Below, one piece after another: positions 1 to 8,267 of a stretch of 64,000 nt of DNA (the stretch's first letter is position 1; each line of letters opens with the position of its first letter). Source of the DNA: Massilia soli (GTDB lineage Bacteria > Pseudomonadota > Gammaproteobacteria > Burkholderiales > Burkholderiaceae_D); the NCBI RefSeq assembly GCF_016809835.1, contig NZ_JAFBIL020000007.1:124001-188000 (forward strand), given 5' to 3'. The translations under genes were made by a program, and so were the position numbers. Under the pieces are notes generated by a model, which saw only the letters and a list, made by a program, of their open reading frames with translations, did not search any database and was not told the origin of the DNA.

Positions 1-35
1 TTTGCCGAACATGGGCAGATGTAACAAGTCGACAT

Positions 36-818
36 CTACACGGTCGGCACCGTCCCGCCATCGATCACATGTTCCGAGCCCGCTATGGATGCAGCGCGCG
101 GCGACACGAGGAAGGTGATGAAATCGGCCACCTCCTGCGGCTTGGCGGGGCGGCCGACGGGAATACCGCCGAGCCAGTCCATGACCAGCTTCTTGCCGCC
201 CTCGTAGTCGGTGTCGTGTTCGCGCGCCATGCGCTCGACGAACTCGACCGACGCCTCGGTCTCGATCCAGCCCGGCGAGACGCTCAGGACGCGCACACCT
301 TTCGGCGTCACCTCCTTCGACAGGGATTTGCTGTAGGTCGAGAGGGCGCCCTTGGCAGCAGCATAAGCGGTCGTCGACGTCCAAAGCGGAAGGATGCGCT
401 GGATCGAGCTCACGTGCAGTACCACACCTGCGCCCTTTTCCAGCATTCCCGGCAGCAGTGCGCGATCCAGGCGCACCGCGGACATGAAGTTGAGGTTCAG
501 CTCATTGAACCAGACCGTGTCGTCGAGGACCGCGAAACCACCTGCGGGAGCGGTCGAGCCGCCGAGGCTGTTGATCAGGATGTCGACGCCGCCCCAGCGC
601 TCCTTTACCGCATGGACCAGTTTGGCCACGCCTTCGGCGCTCGACAAGTCGGTCGTCACGTAGGTCACGCCCGGCAGCGGCTTGTCTGGTGCGGCGCGCG
701 CCGACGTCATCACTTCCACGCCCGCATCCTGCAGACTCTTGACGAGGGCGGCGCCCAGGCCCTTGGTGCCGCCCGTAACCAGGGCGCGCTTGCCTTCCAG
801 TTCGAGGTCGAAGCTCAT
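36..818 (-). CDS. SDR family oxidoreductase
   Basis: Classical short-chain dehydrogenase/reductase of 260 residues, a cytosolic NAD(P)-dependent oxidoreductase of unknown substrate. The nucleotide-binding turn TGGTKGLG lies at residues 15-22, an NSLGG version of the structural NNAG motif at 83-87, the catalytic serine at 137-138 and the YAAAK catalytic pair at 152-156. The C-terminal DGG typical of the family is present. Its start codon overlaps the stop of the upstream NTF2-like gene in an ATGA arrangement, so the two are translationally coupled. A LysR regulator precedes them on the same strand and is the obvious candidate regulator. Family assignment is secure; the substrate is unknown. 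Confidence 0.93.
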   Translation of the reverse strand: MSFDLELEGKRALVTGGTKGLGAALVKSLQDAGVEVMTSARAAPDKPLPGVTYVTTDLSSAEGVAKLVHAVKERWGGVDILINSLGGSTAPAGGFAVLDDTVWFNELNLNFMSAVRLDRALLPGMLEKGAGVVLHVSSIQRILPLWTSTTAYAAAKGALSTYSKSLSKEVTPKGVRVLSVSPGWIETEASVEFVERMAREHDTDYEGGKKLVMDWLGGIPVGRPAKPQEVADFITFLVSPRAASIAGSEHVIDGGTVPTV

Positions 819-1147
819 ACGGTGATCTCCAGCGAGTCGATCAGGCCGCGCTCGAGGCCGAACCGGTAGGACAAATTCGCCGGGCTACGGGGGAAGTTGC
901 CGGTGACCTTGGCACGGACAAGGTGGAAGCCGTCCTCATCTTTCAGGTCGAACGGCACGGTCGTCGCGTTGTACTTGGCCGATGCCGCAGCCAGGAAGGC
1001 CGTGATGGCGTCGACGCCCGCGTAGGTATGGCCGTCGTCCTTCAAGGTGGCGTTCGCTGCGAAGCACTGGGCCAGGGCTTCAGGATGGTGTTCGGAGGCG
1101 AAGTATGTCGCGATGGGATCGGGCAGCGTCAAGGTGTGCATGTTCAT
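815..1147 (-). CDS. NTF2-like (SnoaL-type) small protein
   Basis: A 110-residue protein of the nuclear transport factor 2-like fold, the group that includes SnoaL cyclases and ketosteroid isomerase-like enzymes. The beginning (residues about 10-45) has the alpha-helix pattern [14 protein letters not shown] followed by [11 protein letters not shown], typical of family members annotated as nuclear transport factor 2 family protein. The reading frame continues upstream, but the ATG at 1147 gives the expected family length and excludes a low-complexity Ser/Arg-rich extension. It ends inside the start codon of the SDR gene (4-base overlap), so both probably act on the same small molecule. Function beyond the fold is not predictable. 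Confidence 0.82.
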   Translation of the reverse strand: MNMHTLTLPDPIATYFASEHHPEALAQCFAANATLKDDGHTYAGVDAITAFLAAASAKYNATTVPFDLKDEDGFHLVRAKVTGNFPRSPANLSYRFGLERGLIDSLEITV

Positions 1148-1201
1148 GGCTCCAGTTGGTGATCGAAGACCCATGATGCGCGTCGCGGTTAGATTAGGGA
1201 A

Positions 1202-1212
1202 TATTCTAGAAT
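1202..1212. promoter_or_regulatory. Palindrome, possible LysR site
   Basis: A perfect 10-bp palindrome ATTCTAGAAT occupies 1203-1212, between the LysR gene and the start of the NTF2-like/SDR pair. The 9-mer TATTCTAGA is repeated at 2219-2227, just upstream of the LysR gene itself. Two copies in the two promoter regions of a putative regulator/target pair suggest a binding site; this is inference only. Confidence 0.4.
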
Positions 1213-1277
1213 TCGTATGGGCTATGTAGCAACGCGTACATAATGTCTCGCTCAGGCTGCTGCGTGGGAAGGGCCGG

Positions 1278-2189
1278 TCAGGGCTGATCGAAGGGCGCGC
1301 GGTCCAGCAGGCAGTCGATGAAAGCACCGAGGGCAGCGGGCCGATGCTGCCTGTTCGGGTAATACAGGAACAGCCCGGGCCGAGTGATCGACCAGTCCGC
1401 AAGGACCTGGACCAGCCGGCCCTGCGCCAGGAGCTCGCCGACGCCGTCTCGCTCGAAGTGATAGGCAATGCCCAGTCCGCTCACTGCGGCGGCAATGCCG
1501 ATGTCGGCGTGATTGGTGACGACCGGCCCATCGACCGCAATCTCGAGACTCTGCTCGCGCTTCCTGAACTCCCACCGATACTGCCTGCCTTCCATCTGCA
1601 GGCGCCAGTTGATGCAGTCATGCTGGTGCAGGTCGGCAGGCGATGTCGGTGTACCGCGACGCGCGAGGTAGTCCGGGGACGCCACCGTGACCATCTTCAT
1701 ATCCGGCGTCAGGCGGATCGCGACCATGTCCTTCTCGAGCTGTCCACCCACGCGGATGCCCGCGTCGAAGCGGCCGGTGACGATATCGGCCAACGCGTCG
1801 TCGACCACGATGTCGAGCACGACGTCAGGGTGGGCTTGATGAAAACGGGCCAGCCGAGGGGCGATGATCGTCCGGGCGCCGAGCCCGAGCGTGTTGATGC
1901 GCAGCGTGCCACTCATCTGCCCGGCGGCCTCGCTGGCTTCGGCAACCGCCACGGCCATTTCGCGGAACAAGGGGGCCAGGCGCTGATACAGTTGCTCGCC
2001 GCTTGCCGACGGCGCGACGCTGCGCGTGGTGCGATTGAGCAGGCGACTGCCAATGCGGCTTTCCAGCTGGCGAATCGTCTGGCTGAGCGCGGACGGCGAC
2101 AGGCCGAGGTGCTCTGCCGCCCGTGCGAAACTCTGGCGCTCGACTACCGCGACAAAGGCTTTGAGCTCGGCAAATTCGGATCCACGCAT
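1278..2189 (-). CDS. LysR-family transcriptional regulator
   Basis: LysR-type regulator of 303 residues from the ATG at 2189; an in-frame ATG 24 bases further upstream is possible but gives an atypical leader. The N-terminal winged helix-turn-helix (residues ~1-60) carries the family pattern SFARAAEHLGLSPSALSQTI followed by LESRIGSRLLNRTTRS. The rest is the two-lobed periplasmic-binding-protein-like effector domain, with the DAGIRVGG segment usual in the LysR group that regulates SDR and quinone oxidoreductase genes. It lies directly upstream of, and in the same direction as, the NTF2-like/SDR pair with a 130-base gap, so it may regulate that pair rather than the more usual divergent target. 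Confidence 0.93.
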   Translation of the reverse strand: MRGSEFAELKAFVAVVERQSFARAAEHLGLSPSALSQTIRQLESRIGSRLLNRTTRSVAPSASGEQLYQRLAPLFREMAVAVAEASEAAGQMSGTLRINTLGLGARTIIAPRLARFHQAHPDVVLDIVVDDALADIVTGRFDAGIRVGGQLEKDMVAIRLTPDMKMVTVASPDYLARRGTPTSPADLHQHDCINWRLQMEGRQYRWEFRKREQSLEIAVDGPVVTNHADIGIAAAVSGLGIAYHFERDGVGELLAQGRLVQVLADWSITRPGLFLYYPNRQHRPAALGAFIDCLLDRAPFDQP

Positions 2190-2551
2190 TATGTACTGTT
2201 TCCTACATGGCAAATCCTTATTCTAGACCATCCTCTAAATCGTGAGTTCTTGTGCATGCTGCGACCTTCCGGCCCAAGGAGTAGCCACGCCAGCGTTGAC
2301 GCTTCAATGAGTCCGAGCCCAGCGAATCGGACCTGATGCCGACCCGGCCCCTGCTGCAGGCCTGGCCCTGGTAGATGCCGTCGTGCCTGATCACTTTGTT
2401 GTGGCCGGACCACACATACATTCATTTGCCGGGCATGGCCGGATATGACGTGCTGCTATCGAGAAACCCAAGCAAATCAAGGACCTTGGCATGAATTCAC
2501 AATTGTTAAATTATTGAGTGGCGCAATGTCACCATTGTTTTTCACAAGTCA
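2190..2551. other. Non-coding region upstream of rpmB
   Basis: No convincing gene is visible here. It separates the LysR gene (leftward) from the ribosomal protein operon (rightward). It contains the TATTCTAGA copy at 2219-2227, while the part from about 2450 onward is AT-rich, as expected before a strong promoter. Short open frames in it have no recognisable product and no ribosome binding site. Confidence 0.6.
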
Positions 2552-2581
2552 TTGATTCACTGATGGTTTTCACGCTATACT
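2552..2581 (+). promoter_or_regulatory. rpmB-rpmG promoter
   Basis: A sigma70-type promoter: TTGATT at 2552-2557 as -35 and TATACT at 2576-2581 as -10, 18 bases apart and about 40 bases before the rpmB start. The flanking sequence is AT-rich. Confidence 0.65.
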
Positions 2582-2620
2582 CTCTTTTTTCCAATTTTGG
2601 ATATCTTCAAGGAGTGCGCT

Positions 2621-2857
2621 ATGGCACGTGTTTGCCAAGTTACTGGAAAGGGCGTGATGGTTGGTAACAACGTATCGCACGCTAACAACAAAACCAAACG
2701 TCGTTTTCTGCCGAACCTGCAGAACCGTCGTATTTTCGTAGAGTCGGAAAACCGCTGGGTCTCCCTGCGTTTGTCTAACGCTGGTCTGCGCGTCATCGAC
2801 AAAGTGGGCATCGACGCAGTTCTGGTCGACATGCGCGCTCGTGGCGAAAAAGTATAA
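2621..2857 (+). CDS. rpmB: 50S ribosomal protein L28
   Basis: Ribosomal protein bL28 of 78 residues, a component of the large subunit. The N-terminus [11 protein letters not shown] and the internal [14 protein letters not shown] segment are diagnostic. The start at 2621 is fixed by the AAGGAG ribosome binding site at 2609-2614 and by the conserved N-terminus; an upstream in-frame ATG would add a non-homologous eight-residue leader. It has only one cysteine, so it is the zinc-free (C-minus) form. rpmG follows after 14 bases, the usual bacterial rpmB-rpmG arrangement. Confidence 0.98.
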   Translation: MARVCQVTGKGVMVGNNVSHANNKTKRRFLPNLQNRRIFVESENRWVSLRLSNAGLRVIDKVGIDAVLVDMRARGEKV

Positions 2858-2871
2858 ATTAGGGAGCTATC

Positions 2872-3039
2872 ATGGCAAAAACTGGCCGCGACAAAATCAA
2901 GCTGGAATCGACTGCAGGCACGGGTCACTTCTACACCACCGACAAGAACAAGCGCACGATGCCTGCAAAAATGGAGATCATGAAGTTTGATCCTAAAGCA
3001 CGCAAGCACGTGATGTACAAAGAAACCAAGATCAAGTAA
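2872..3039 (+). CDS. rpmG: 50S ribosomal protein L33
   Basis: Ribosomal protein bL33 of 55 residues. It begins [20 protein letters not shown] and ends MYKETKIK, the typical proteobacterial form. It lacks the two CxxC zinc-ribbon pairs, so it is the C-minus paralogue type. An AGGGAG ribosome binding site lies at 2861-2866. It is co-transcribed with rpmB and followed by an intrinsic terminator at 3065-3100. Confidence 0.98.
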   Translation: MAKTGRDKIKLESTAGTGHFYTTDKNKRTMPAKMEIMKFDPKARKHVMYKETKIK

Positions 3040-3064
3040 TACTGATCTGGTAACTGGTTCGACG

Positions 3065-3100
3065 AAAGCCGCAGACGCAAGTTTGCGGCTTTTTGTTTTT
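3065..3100 (+). terminator. Terminator of rpmB-rpmG
   Basis: Stem AAAGCCGCA (3065-3073) pairs with TGCGGCTTT (3084-3092) and is followed by a T-rich tract to 3100, 26 bases after the rpmG stop. Confidence 0.9.
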
Positions 3101-3115
3101 AGGGATGAGATGAAA

Positions 3116-3150
3116 GCGGCGGATGACGGGCTACGCCCTCTTCCGCCGAA
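3116..3150. repeat. REP-like GGCGGAT palindrome
   Basis: GCGGCGGATGACGGGCTACG then CCCTCTTCCGCCGAA forms a short imperfect hairpin between GGCGGAT-type and TCCGCC-type arms. A related element lies at 9208-9243. This is the look of the small dispersed extragenic palindromes common in Burkholderiales intergenic regions. Confidence 0.5.
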
Positions 3151-3163
3151 TTGGCGTAAACGT

Positions 3164-3190
3164 AAAAACGGCTCCGTCAGGAGCCGTTTC
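3164..3190 (-). terminator. Terminator of desaturase gene
   Basis: AAACGGCTCC / GGAGCCGTTT inverted repeat (3167-3189) with a four-base loop. On the minus strand it is followed by a run of T, as expected for an intrinsic terminator 20-odd bases after the desaturase stop. Confidence 0.85.
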
Positions 3191-3211
3191 ACTTACAGGC
3201 GCAGCGCTTCG

Positions 3212-4417
3212 TTAAGCGTAGCTACGCAGCCTCATCGAGAACTCTTGCAGCGACTTGATGCCCGACGCCTCCGCGCGCACGCACCAGTCTTGCAGCTGGT
3301 GCAGCAACTGGTCGCGCGTGAAGTGCGAGCGTTCCCAGATCGCGCCAAGCTCGACGCGCATTGTGTGCATCGTTTCCAGCGCCTTGCTATGCTGGAACAG
3401 CTCGCTGAGTTGCTGCTTGTGCGGCGCTTCCAGCTTGCCCGGCTCGCGCTGCATCAGCTTGCGGCTCGACTTGAGGAAACGCGGCTCCGCCTTGTGCTTC
3501 AGGTGCTCAACTTCTTCGCGCCACGCATGCTTGACCGATTTGGCGTACTTGGCCATCACGTCGTAGCGGTTGGCGATCACCGACTGCAAGGTGTCGAAGT
3601 CCGCCACCAGCTTGCCGTGTTCGAAGGCTGGCTTAGGCGCCAGCTTCTTCACCTTCGCCAGGCCCACCATTTCCAGCATGCGGATGTAGCCCCAGCCGAT
3701 GTCGAACTCGTACCATTTCGACGACAGCTTGGCCGAAGTCGCGTAGGTGTGGTGATTGTTGTGCAGCTCTTCGCCGCCGATCAGGAAACCGAACGGAATG
3801 ATGTTGGTCGCCGCGTCGGCGCAGTCGTAGTTGCGGTAGCCCCAGTAGTGGCCGATGCCGTTGATGATGCCGGCCGCGGTGATCGGGATCCACATCATCT
3901 GGATCGCCCAGATGGTCAGGCCGATCACGCCGAACAGCGCGACGTTGATCACCAGCTGCAGCACAACGCCCATCCAGCTGTACTTGGTGTAGACGTTACG
4001 CTCCATCCAGTCGTCGGGCGTACCGTGGCCATACTTCTGCATGGTTTCCAGGTTCTTCGATTCAGCGCGGTACAGCTCGGCGCCTTCAAAGAACACCTTC
4101 TTGATGCCGCGGGTGACCGGGCTGTGCGGGTCTTCTTCGGTATCGCACTTCGCGTGGTGCTTGCGGTGGATCGCCGCCCATTCCTTCGTGACCTGGCCGG
4201 TCGTCAGCCACAGCCAAAAACGGAAGAAATGGCTGGGAATAGCGTGCAGTTCCAGCGCGCGGTGCGCCTGGTGACGGTGAAGGTAGATGGTGACCGCGGC
4301 GATCGTGATGTGGGTGACGATCAGGGTGTAGATAACAACTTGCCAACCGGTGAGGCCAACGATGCCAGTCGAGAGAAAATCAAGCACTGCATTTACGATG
4401 TTGCTGAACAAATTCAT
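3212..4417 (-). CDS. Membrane fatty acid (acyl-CoA) desaturase
   Basis: Integral-membrane di-iron desaturase that introduces a double bond into fatty acyl chains, affecting membrane fluidity. The three histidine boxes are intact: HRHQAHRA at residues 47-54, HRKHH at 84-88 and HNNHH at 219-223, with hydrophobic segments around 20-45, 62-75 and 150-190. It is of the delta-9 (DesC/acyl-CoA desaturase) type. At 401 residues it is about 100 longer than the minimal bacterial enzyme; the surplus is a C-terminal, charged, helical, cytoplasmic tail (~280-401) of unknown role that contains no further catalytic motif. An 11-bp inverted repeat lies just upstream of the start. Confidence 0.93.
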   Translation of the reverse strand: MNLFSNIVNAVLDFLSTGIVGLTGWQVVIYTLIVTHITIAAVTIYLHRHQAHRALELHAIPSHFFRFWLWLTTGQVTKEWAAIHRKHHAKCDTEEDPHSPVTRGIKKVFFEGAELYRAESKNLETMQKYGHGTPDDWMERNVYTKYSWMGVVLQLVINVALFGVIGLTIWAIQMMWIPITAAGIINGIGHYWGYRNYDCADAATNIIPFGFLIGGEELHNNHHTYATSAKLSSKWYEFDIGWGYIRMLEMVGLAKVKKLAPKPAFEHGKLVADFDTLQSVIANRYDVMAKYAKSVKHAWREEVEHLKHKAEPRFLKSSRKLMQREPGKLEAPHKQQLSELFQHSKALETMHTMRVELGAIWERSHFTRDQLLHQLQDWCVRAEASGIKSLQEFSMRLRSYA

Positions 4418-4426
4418 TCCTGCTCC

Positions 4427-4487
4427 AAAATGTGGATGTTCCCACCACGCAGCATTTATTTCACAACGCGCAGGGAATCCACATTTT
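4427..4487. promoter_or_regulatory. Inverted repeat upstream of desaturase
   Basis: AAAATGTGGAT (4427-4437) and its exact reverse complement ATCCACATTTT (4477-4487) lie 10 and 60 bases before the desaturase start. The 39-base spacing suggests two binding sites on the same face of the helix or a loop, a candidate operator for membrane-lipid control. No regulator can be named. Confidence 0.4.
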
Positions 4488-4542
4488 ACGCTGATCTACT
4501 GACGCACGGCACGATTGTCACCAATCATTTCGACGCCGCACA

Positions 4543-5820
4543 TCAGGCTTTATCAGGAACGGCGCTAGTTTTCGGGAACGAGATGCCTTCTGCTTGTAAA
4601 AGCGACCATAACTTCATATTCGCTTCTGACAACACACTGCCACGCAAGTCTGGGTTGGCGATCCACATTCCCACTTCCAGTTCGAGGCCGTTTGGCGCGA
4701 AACGGTTGAGCATCGCGGCTGGTGCGGGCTCGGCCATGACGCGCGGCAGCGCGGCACATGCGGCTTCGAGTTTCGGCAACAAGGCATCGAGGTTGGCGTC
4801 GAACCCGACAGTCATCAATGTGACGACCCGGGTTTTCTTGTCGGCCAGCGAAGAATTGATGACCGCGCCGGAAACCAGCATTTCATTCGGCACCATCGAG
4901 TCGGTTCCATCCAGGCTGCGCAAGACCGTATAGCGCGTATTGATGCGCGCTACCTTGCCGGTGTACTTGTCGACCGTGATGGTGTCGCCAATGGCCAGGC
5001 TGCGCTCAAGCAAGATGATGAAGCCGGACACGTAGTTACTGGCGATCTTCTGCAAGCCCAGGCCAAGGCCGACACCCAGCGCGCCGCCGAATACCGACAA
5101 CACGGTCAGGTCGATGCCCACCATGGACAGGCTCACCAGCACGGCGACGAGGATCAGCACCGCGCGGCTCATCCTTGCCATCACCACCCGCAGCGAGGTG
5201 TGCAGGCCTTCGACGCGCATCAAGCGCTCTTCCAGCGCAGTGCCGGCCCAGAGCGCGAGCATCAGGAAAATGATGACCGACACGGCGGCCTGGAGAATGG
5301 TGGCCAGCGACACCTTGTTGCGCCCCAGCGGCAGGACAGTGTCGTCCAGGAAGGCGAACACATCAGGCCAGAGCCCGGTCAGGTGCAGCGCAACGGCAAG
5401 CCACACCAGCAGTGCGAAGATTTTTTCAAACGTGAGGATAGTTGCGCCAATGTGGCCATGGCGCGCAAACACCCGGCGCAACAGGTAAAACGCCAGGCGG
5501 ATCACCGCCAGCGAACCGAACACTGGCAAGGCCACCCGCAGCAGGTACACATTGTGCAGGAACGGCTTGAGCGCGAGCGTGGCGATAAAGATCAGCGCCA
5601 CCACCAGCAATGGCGCCAGCACATGTCCGAAACTCGCGACGCCAGCGCGAACAACCCCGCTGCGCCCGTCGTCCACGCTGTCGTTTGCGACATTGCTGCG
5701 GATCAGGCGCGCGAGGAACCAGCCAGCACCCACACATGCCGCGATTGCCACGGCCTGCCAAAGCAGGTGCGGGTCGCGGATGTCGGTCAGCAGGTCGTTA
5801 AGCAGGTTCGACAGTGGCAT
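4543..5820 (-). CDS. MscS-family mechanosensitive ion channel
   Basis: Inner-membrane channel of the small-conductance mechanosensitive family, 425 residues against 286 in E. coli MscS. About five hydrophobic helices fill residues 15-215. They are followed by the pore-lining glycine-rich helix with FGGALGVGLGLGLQKIASNY, then the beta domain with LERSLAIGDTITVD and a C-terminal alpha/beta domain. It is the last gene of a purN-rsmB-mscS run, with a nine-base gap after rsmB. It would release solutes on hypo-osmotic shock. The additional N-terminal helices place it in the longer YnaI-like group rather than with MscS proper. Confidence 0.92.
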   Translation of the reverse strand: MPLSNLLNDLLTDIRDPHLLWQAVAIAACVGAGWFLARLIRSNVANDSVDDGRSGVVRAGVASFGHVLAPLLVVALIFIATLALKPFLHNVYLLRVALPVFGSLAVIRLAFYLLRRVFARHGHIGATILTFEKIFALLVWLAVALHLTGLWPDVFAFLDDTVLPLGRNKVSLATILQAAVSVIIFLMLALWAGTALEERLMRVEGLHTSLRVVMARMSRAVLILVAVLVSLSMVGIDLTVLSVFGGALGVGLGLGLQKIASNYVSGFIILLERSLAIGDTITVDKYTGKVARINTRYTVLRSLDGTDSMVPNEMLVSGAVINSSLADKKTRVVTLMTVGFDANLDALLPKLEAACAALPRVMAEPAPAAMLNRFAPNGLELEVGMWIANPDLRGSVLSEANMKLWSLLQAEGISFPKTSAVPDKA

Positions 5821-5829
5821 CGGCTGCGC

Positions 5830-7134
5830 TTACTCTTCTTCGGCGTCAGTCTCTTCAGTAGCGACAGGCGCTACCGGCTTGGCCATCTTCTTGCGCTCAA
5901 GTACCGCTGCGAAGAAGCCGTCGGTCTGGTGCTTGTGCGGCAGCAGCTTCAGGTAGTCGCCCATCTCCAGCTCGATTTTTTGCTCGGCCAGAACGACGTT
6001 CATTGGCACCAGCGCGAAGTCTTCATGCTTGGCCAGGAACTGCTCGACCACGCGCTCGTTTTCTTCGTCCAGCAGCGAGCAGGTCGCATAGACCAGGCGT
6101 CCGCCGCCTTTCAGCAGGCGCGCGGCGCCATCGAGGATCGCCACTTGTTTGTCGTGCATTTCGGTGACAGCTTCCGGCTTCTGGCGCCATTTGACGTCAG
6201 GATTGCGGCGCAGGGTGCCGAGGCCGGAACACGGCGCATCGACCAGTACGCGGTCGACCTTACCGGCCAGGCGCTTGATTTTGACGTCGCGTTCGTGCGC
6301 GATCTGCACTGGATGTACGTTCGACAGGCCGCTGCGCGCCAGGCGCGGCTTCAGCTTGGCGAGGCGCTTCTCGGACACATCGAACGCGTACAGGCGGCCG
6401 GTGTTGCGCATCAGCGCGCCCAGCGCCAGCGTCTTGCCGCCCGCGCCCGCACAGAAGTCGACCACCATCTCGCCGCGCTTGGCGCCGACGATCTGCGACA
6501 GCACCTGGCTGCCCTCGTCCTGCACTTCAATCGCGCCAGACTTAAACAGCGGCAGGTTTTGCAGCGATGGCTTTTTGTGGATGCGCAGTCCCAGCGGTGC
6601 GAACGGCATTGGCTCGGCGGCAATCGGCGCCTGCGCCAGTTCGTTCATGACCTCATCGCGGGTTGCCTTGATGGAGTTGACGCGCAGGTCCAGCGGTGCT
6701 GGCTGGTTCAGCGCTTCGGCCAGGATGACGGTTTCCGCCTCGCCATACTGGGCCACGAATTTCTCGTACAGCCAGTCGGGCAGGTTCGCGCGTTTCTGCG
6801 CCGGCATCAGGGTACGGTCGATTTCCTTGATTCGGGTGAGGAATTCAACTTCTTCTTCCGACAGGCCGCCCATCGACTCGGCGCCGACCGCTTCGGACAG
6901 GCCCAGGATGGCAAGGCGGCGCATGCCGTTGCCCGATCCGGCAAAATCGGTGAAGAACGATTTGTTACGCAACACTGCGTACACGCCTTCTGCGATGGCG
7001 CCGCGCTCGCGGCCGCCCAGGCGTGGGTGATCCTTGAAATAGCGCGACAAGGTGGTGTCGGCAGGCGCCGAAAAACGCAAAATCTCGCGCAGTACTTCTT
7101 CCGTATTGGCCAGGATCGCTGGTGGCAGTCTCAT
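5830..7134 (-). CDS. RsmB-like 16S rRNA m5C methyltransferase
   Basis: RsmB/NOP-family SAM-dependent RNA cytosine-C5 methyltransferase, 434 residues. An N-terminal NusB-like helical domain (residues ~1-140) is followed by the Rossmann methyltransferase domain. Visible motifs are CAGAGGKTLALGA (SAM binding), DAPCSGLGTLRRNPD (motif IV with the PCSG cysteine) and YATCSLL (motif VI with the nucleophilic cysteine). It lies between purN (13-base gap) and mscS (nine-base gap) in an apparent operon. RsmB modifies C967 of 16S rRNA in E. coli; orthology is likely but not provable from this sequence alone. Confidence 0.9.
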   Translation of the reverse strand: MRLPPAILANTEEVLREILRFSAPADTTLSRYFKDHPRLGGRERGAIAEGVYAVLRNKSFFTDFAGSGNGMRRLAILGLSEAVGAESMGGLSEEEVEFLTRIKEIDRTLMPAQKRANLPDWLYEKFVAQYGEAETVILAEALNQPAPLDLRVNSIKATRDEVMNELAQAPIAAEPMPFAPLGLRIHKKPSLQNLPLFKSGAIEVQDEGSQVLSQIVGAKRGEMVVDFCAGAGGKTLALGALMRNTGRLYAFDVSEKRLAKLKPRLARSGLSNVHPVQIAHERDVKIKRLAGKVDRVLVDAPCSGLGTLRRNPDVKWRQKPEAVTEMHDKQVAILDGAARLLKGGGRLVYATCSLLDEENERVVEQFLAKHEDFALVPMNVVLAEQKIELEMGDYLKLLPHKHQTDGFFAAVLERKKMAKPVAPVATEETDAEEE

Positions 7135-7147
7135 GTAATTCCTTCGC

Positions 7148-7765
7148 TTAAATTTTTACTGTGTCGGCAATGCGAACGTCGCCGCCGACGATGCTGAGCC
7201 GGTCCTCGACGAATAGTCGGATGGCGTACGGATACAGCTTGTGTTCTTCGACCAGCACGCGTGCCGACAGCGTGTCTTCGGTGTCGCCCGGCAAGACCGG
7301 GACTGTTGCTTGCGCCACGACCGGGCCGTGGTCCAGCTCGGCAGTGACGAAATGCACGGTCGCGCCGTGTTCCGCCACGCCGCTGTCGATCGCCGCCTGG
7401 TGCGTGTGCAGCCCAGGGAACAATGGCAGCAGCGACGGATGGATGTTCAACATCCGCCCTTCGTAGTGTTCGACGAACGGGGCGGTCAGGATGCGCATGA
7501 AGCCCGCCAGCACGACCAGGTCAGGTGAAAAACCGTCAATCACTTCCTGCAAAGCCGCATCGAACTCGGCGCGCGTGGCGAAATCCTTGTTCTGCACCAC
7601 GGCCGTGTCGATACCATGCGCCTGGGCGAACTCGAGGCCCTTGGCATCGGCTTTGTTGCTGATCACAGCCGCAATGCGCGCCGGCCACTGTTCTGAACGC
7701 GCTGCACGCACGACCGCTTCCATGTTGCTGCCGCGACCGGAAATAAGGATGACAATGTTTTTCAT
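7148..7765 (-). CDS. purN: Phosphoribosylglycinamide formyltransferase
   Basis: GAR transformylase, the third step of de novo purine synthesis, which transfers a formyl group from 10-formyl-THF to GAR. The 205-residue length fits the family. The start is MKNIVILISGRGSNM, with the GRGSNM phosphate loop at residues 10-15. The catalytic-site segment is NIHPSLLPLFPG (~105-116), followed by VHFVTAELDHGPVVAQ with the conserved Asp. The ATG at 7765 is chosen over upstream in-frame starts because it begins directly at the conserved first beta strand. It is the first gene of an apparent purN-rsmB-mscS operon. Confidence 0.97.
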   Translation of the reverse strand: MKNIVILISGRGSNMEAVVRAARSEQWPARIAAVISNKADAKGLEFAQAHGIDTAVVQNKDFATRAEFDAALQEVIDGFSPDLVVLAGFMRILTAPFVEHYEGRMLNIHPSLLPLFPGLHTHQAAIDSGVAEHGATVHFVTAELDHGPVVAQATVPVLPGDTEDTLSARVLVEEHKLYPYAIRLFVEDRLSIVGGDVRIADTVKI

Positions 7766-7868
7766 AGCGCGCATTGTACCCCGGCAGGCAGGCCTGACCA
7801 AGGAATGGGGCTAAAATTGTTGCGGCGCAGCATACACCATGCCGCGCTGGTGGAACGCCTGTGCAGGC

Positions 7869-8267
7869 TTACTCGAACGAGTAAAAGACCCGGAACGGGA
7901 CCTTCTTCTCGGCCCAGAAGTCAGCGGCATCGCGGAATACGTCGAGCAATATCTCGCGCGCCTCCTTGTCGAACTTTTGCGTATTAGGCAATTGCTCGAT
8001 GACGACGATGAAGCCGGGCTGGCTACCTGCCTTGTTGATGGTGTCGGTCAGCGAGACACGCAGGGCTTCAAAATTCTTGCTTGCTGGCTTAGGAAAATGA
8101 AAGTTTTCGCCAATGCGCGCGCACACCTGTTGTTTCGTCAACGTGCCGGCGCAGTGAGCATACAAAAAGTGCTGCCCCAGGCGAGCGGCTTCCTCCTGCA
8201 ACTCCGTTACCCGGAACGCACGAATGGACTGCACTAGGTTAGGCGGCACTGTAATTAACAAACTCAT
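7869..8267 (-). CDS. Barstar-family protein
   Basis: A 132-residue protein with a barstar (barnase inhibitor) domain in its C-terminal 90 residues. The signature is FHFPKPASKNFEALRVSLTD, corresponding to the family pattern in which an aromatic/Asn-x-Asp-Ala-Leu helix binds the ribonuclease active site, and the protein ends in a WAEKKVPFRVFY strand. The ATG at 8267 is preceded by GAGGGA (8271-8276). No barnase-type ribonuclease lies beside it, so it is an orphan inhibitor gene; such orphans are frequent in Burkholderiales and may neutralise incoming toxins or regulate a cellular RNase. Confidence 0.85.
   Translation of the reverse strand: MSLLITVPPNLVQSIRAFRVTELQEEAARLGQHFLYAHCAGTLTKQQVCARIGENFHFPKPASKNFEALRVSLTDTINKAGSQPGFIVVIEQLPNTQKFDKEAREILLDVFRDAADFWAEKKVPFRVFYSFE

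Noticed and set aside
2218-2425. Short minus-strand open frames before the LysR gene
   Set aside because: No ribosome binding site, no recognisable product and two overlapping frames of equal quality.
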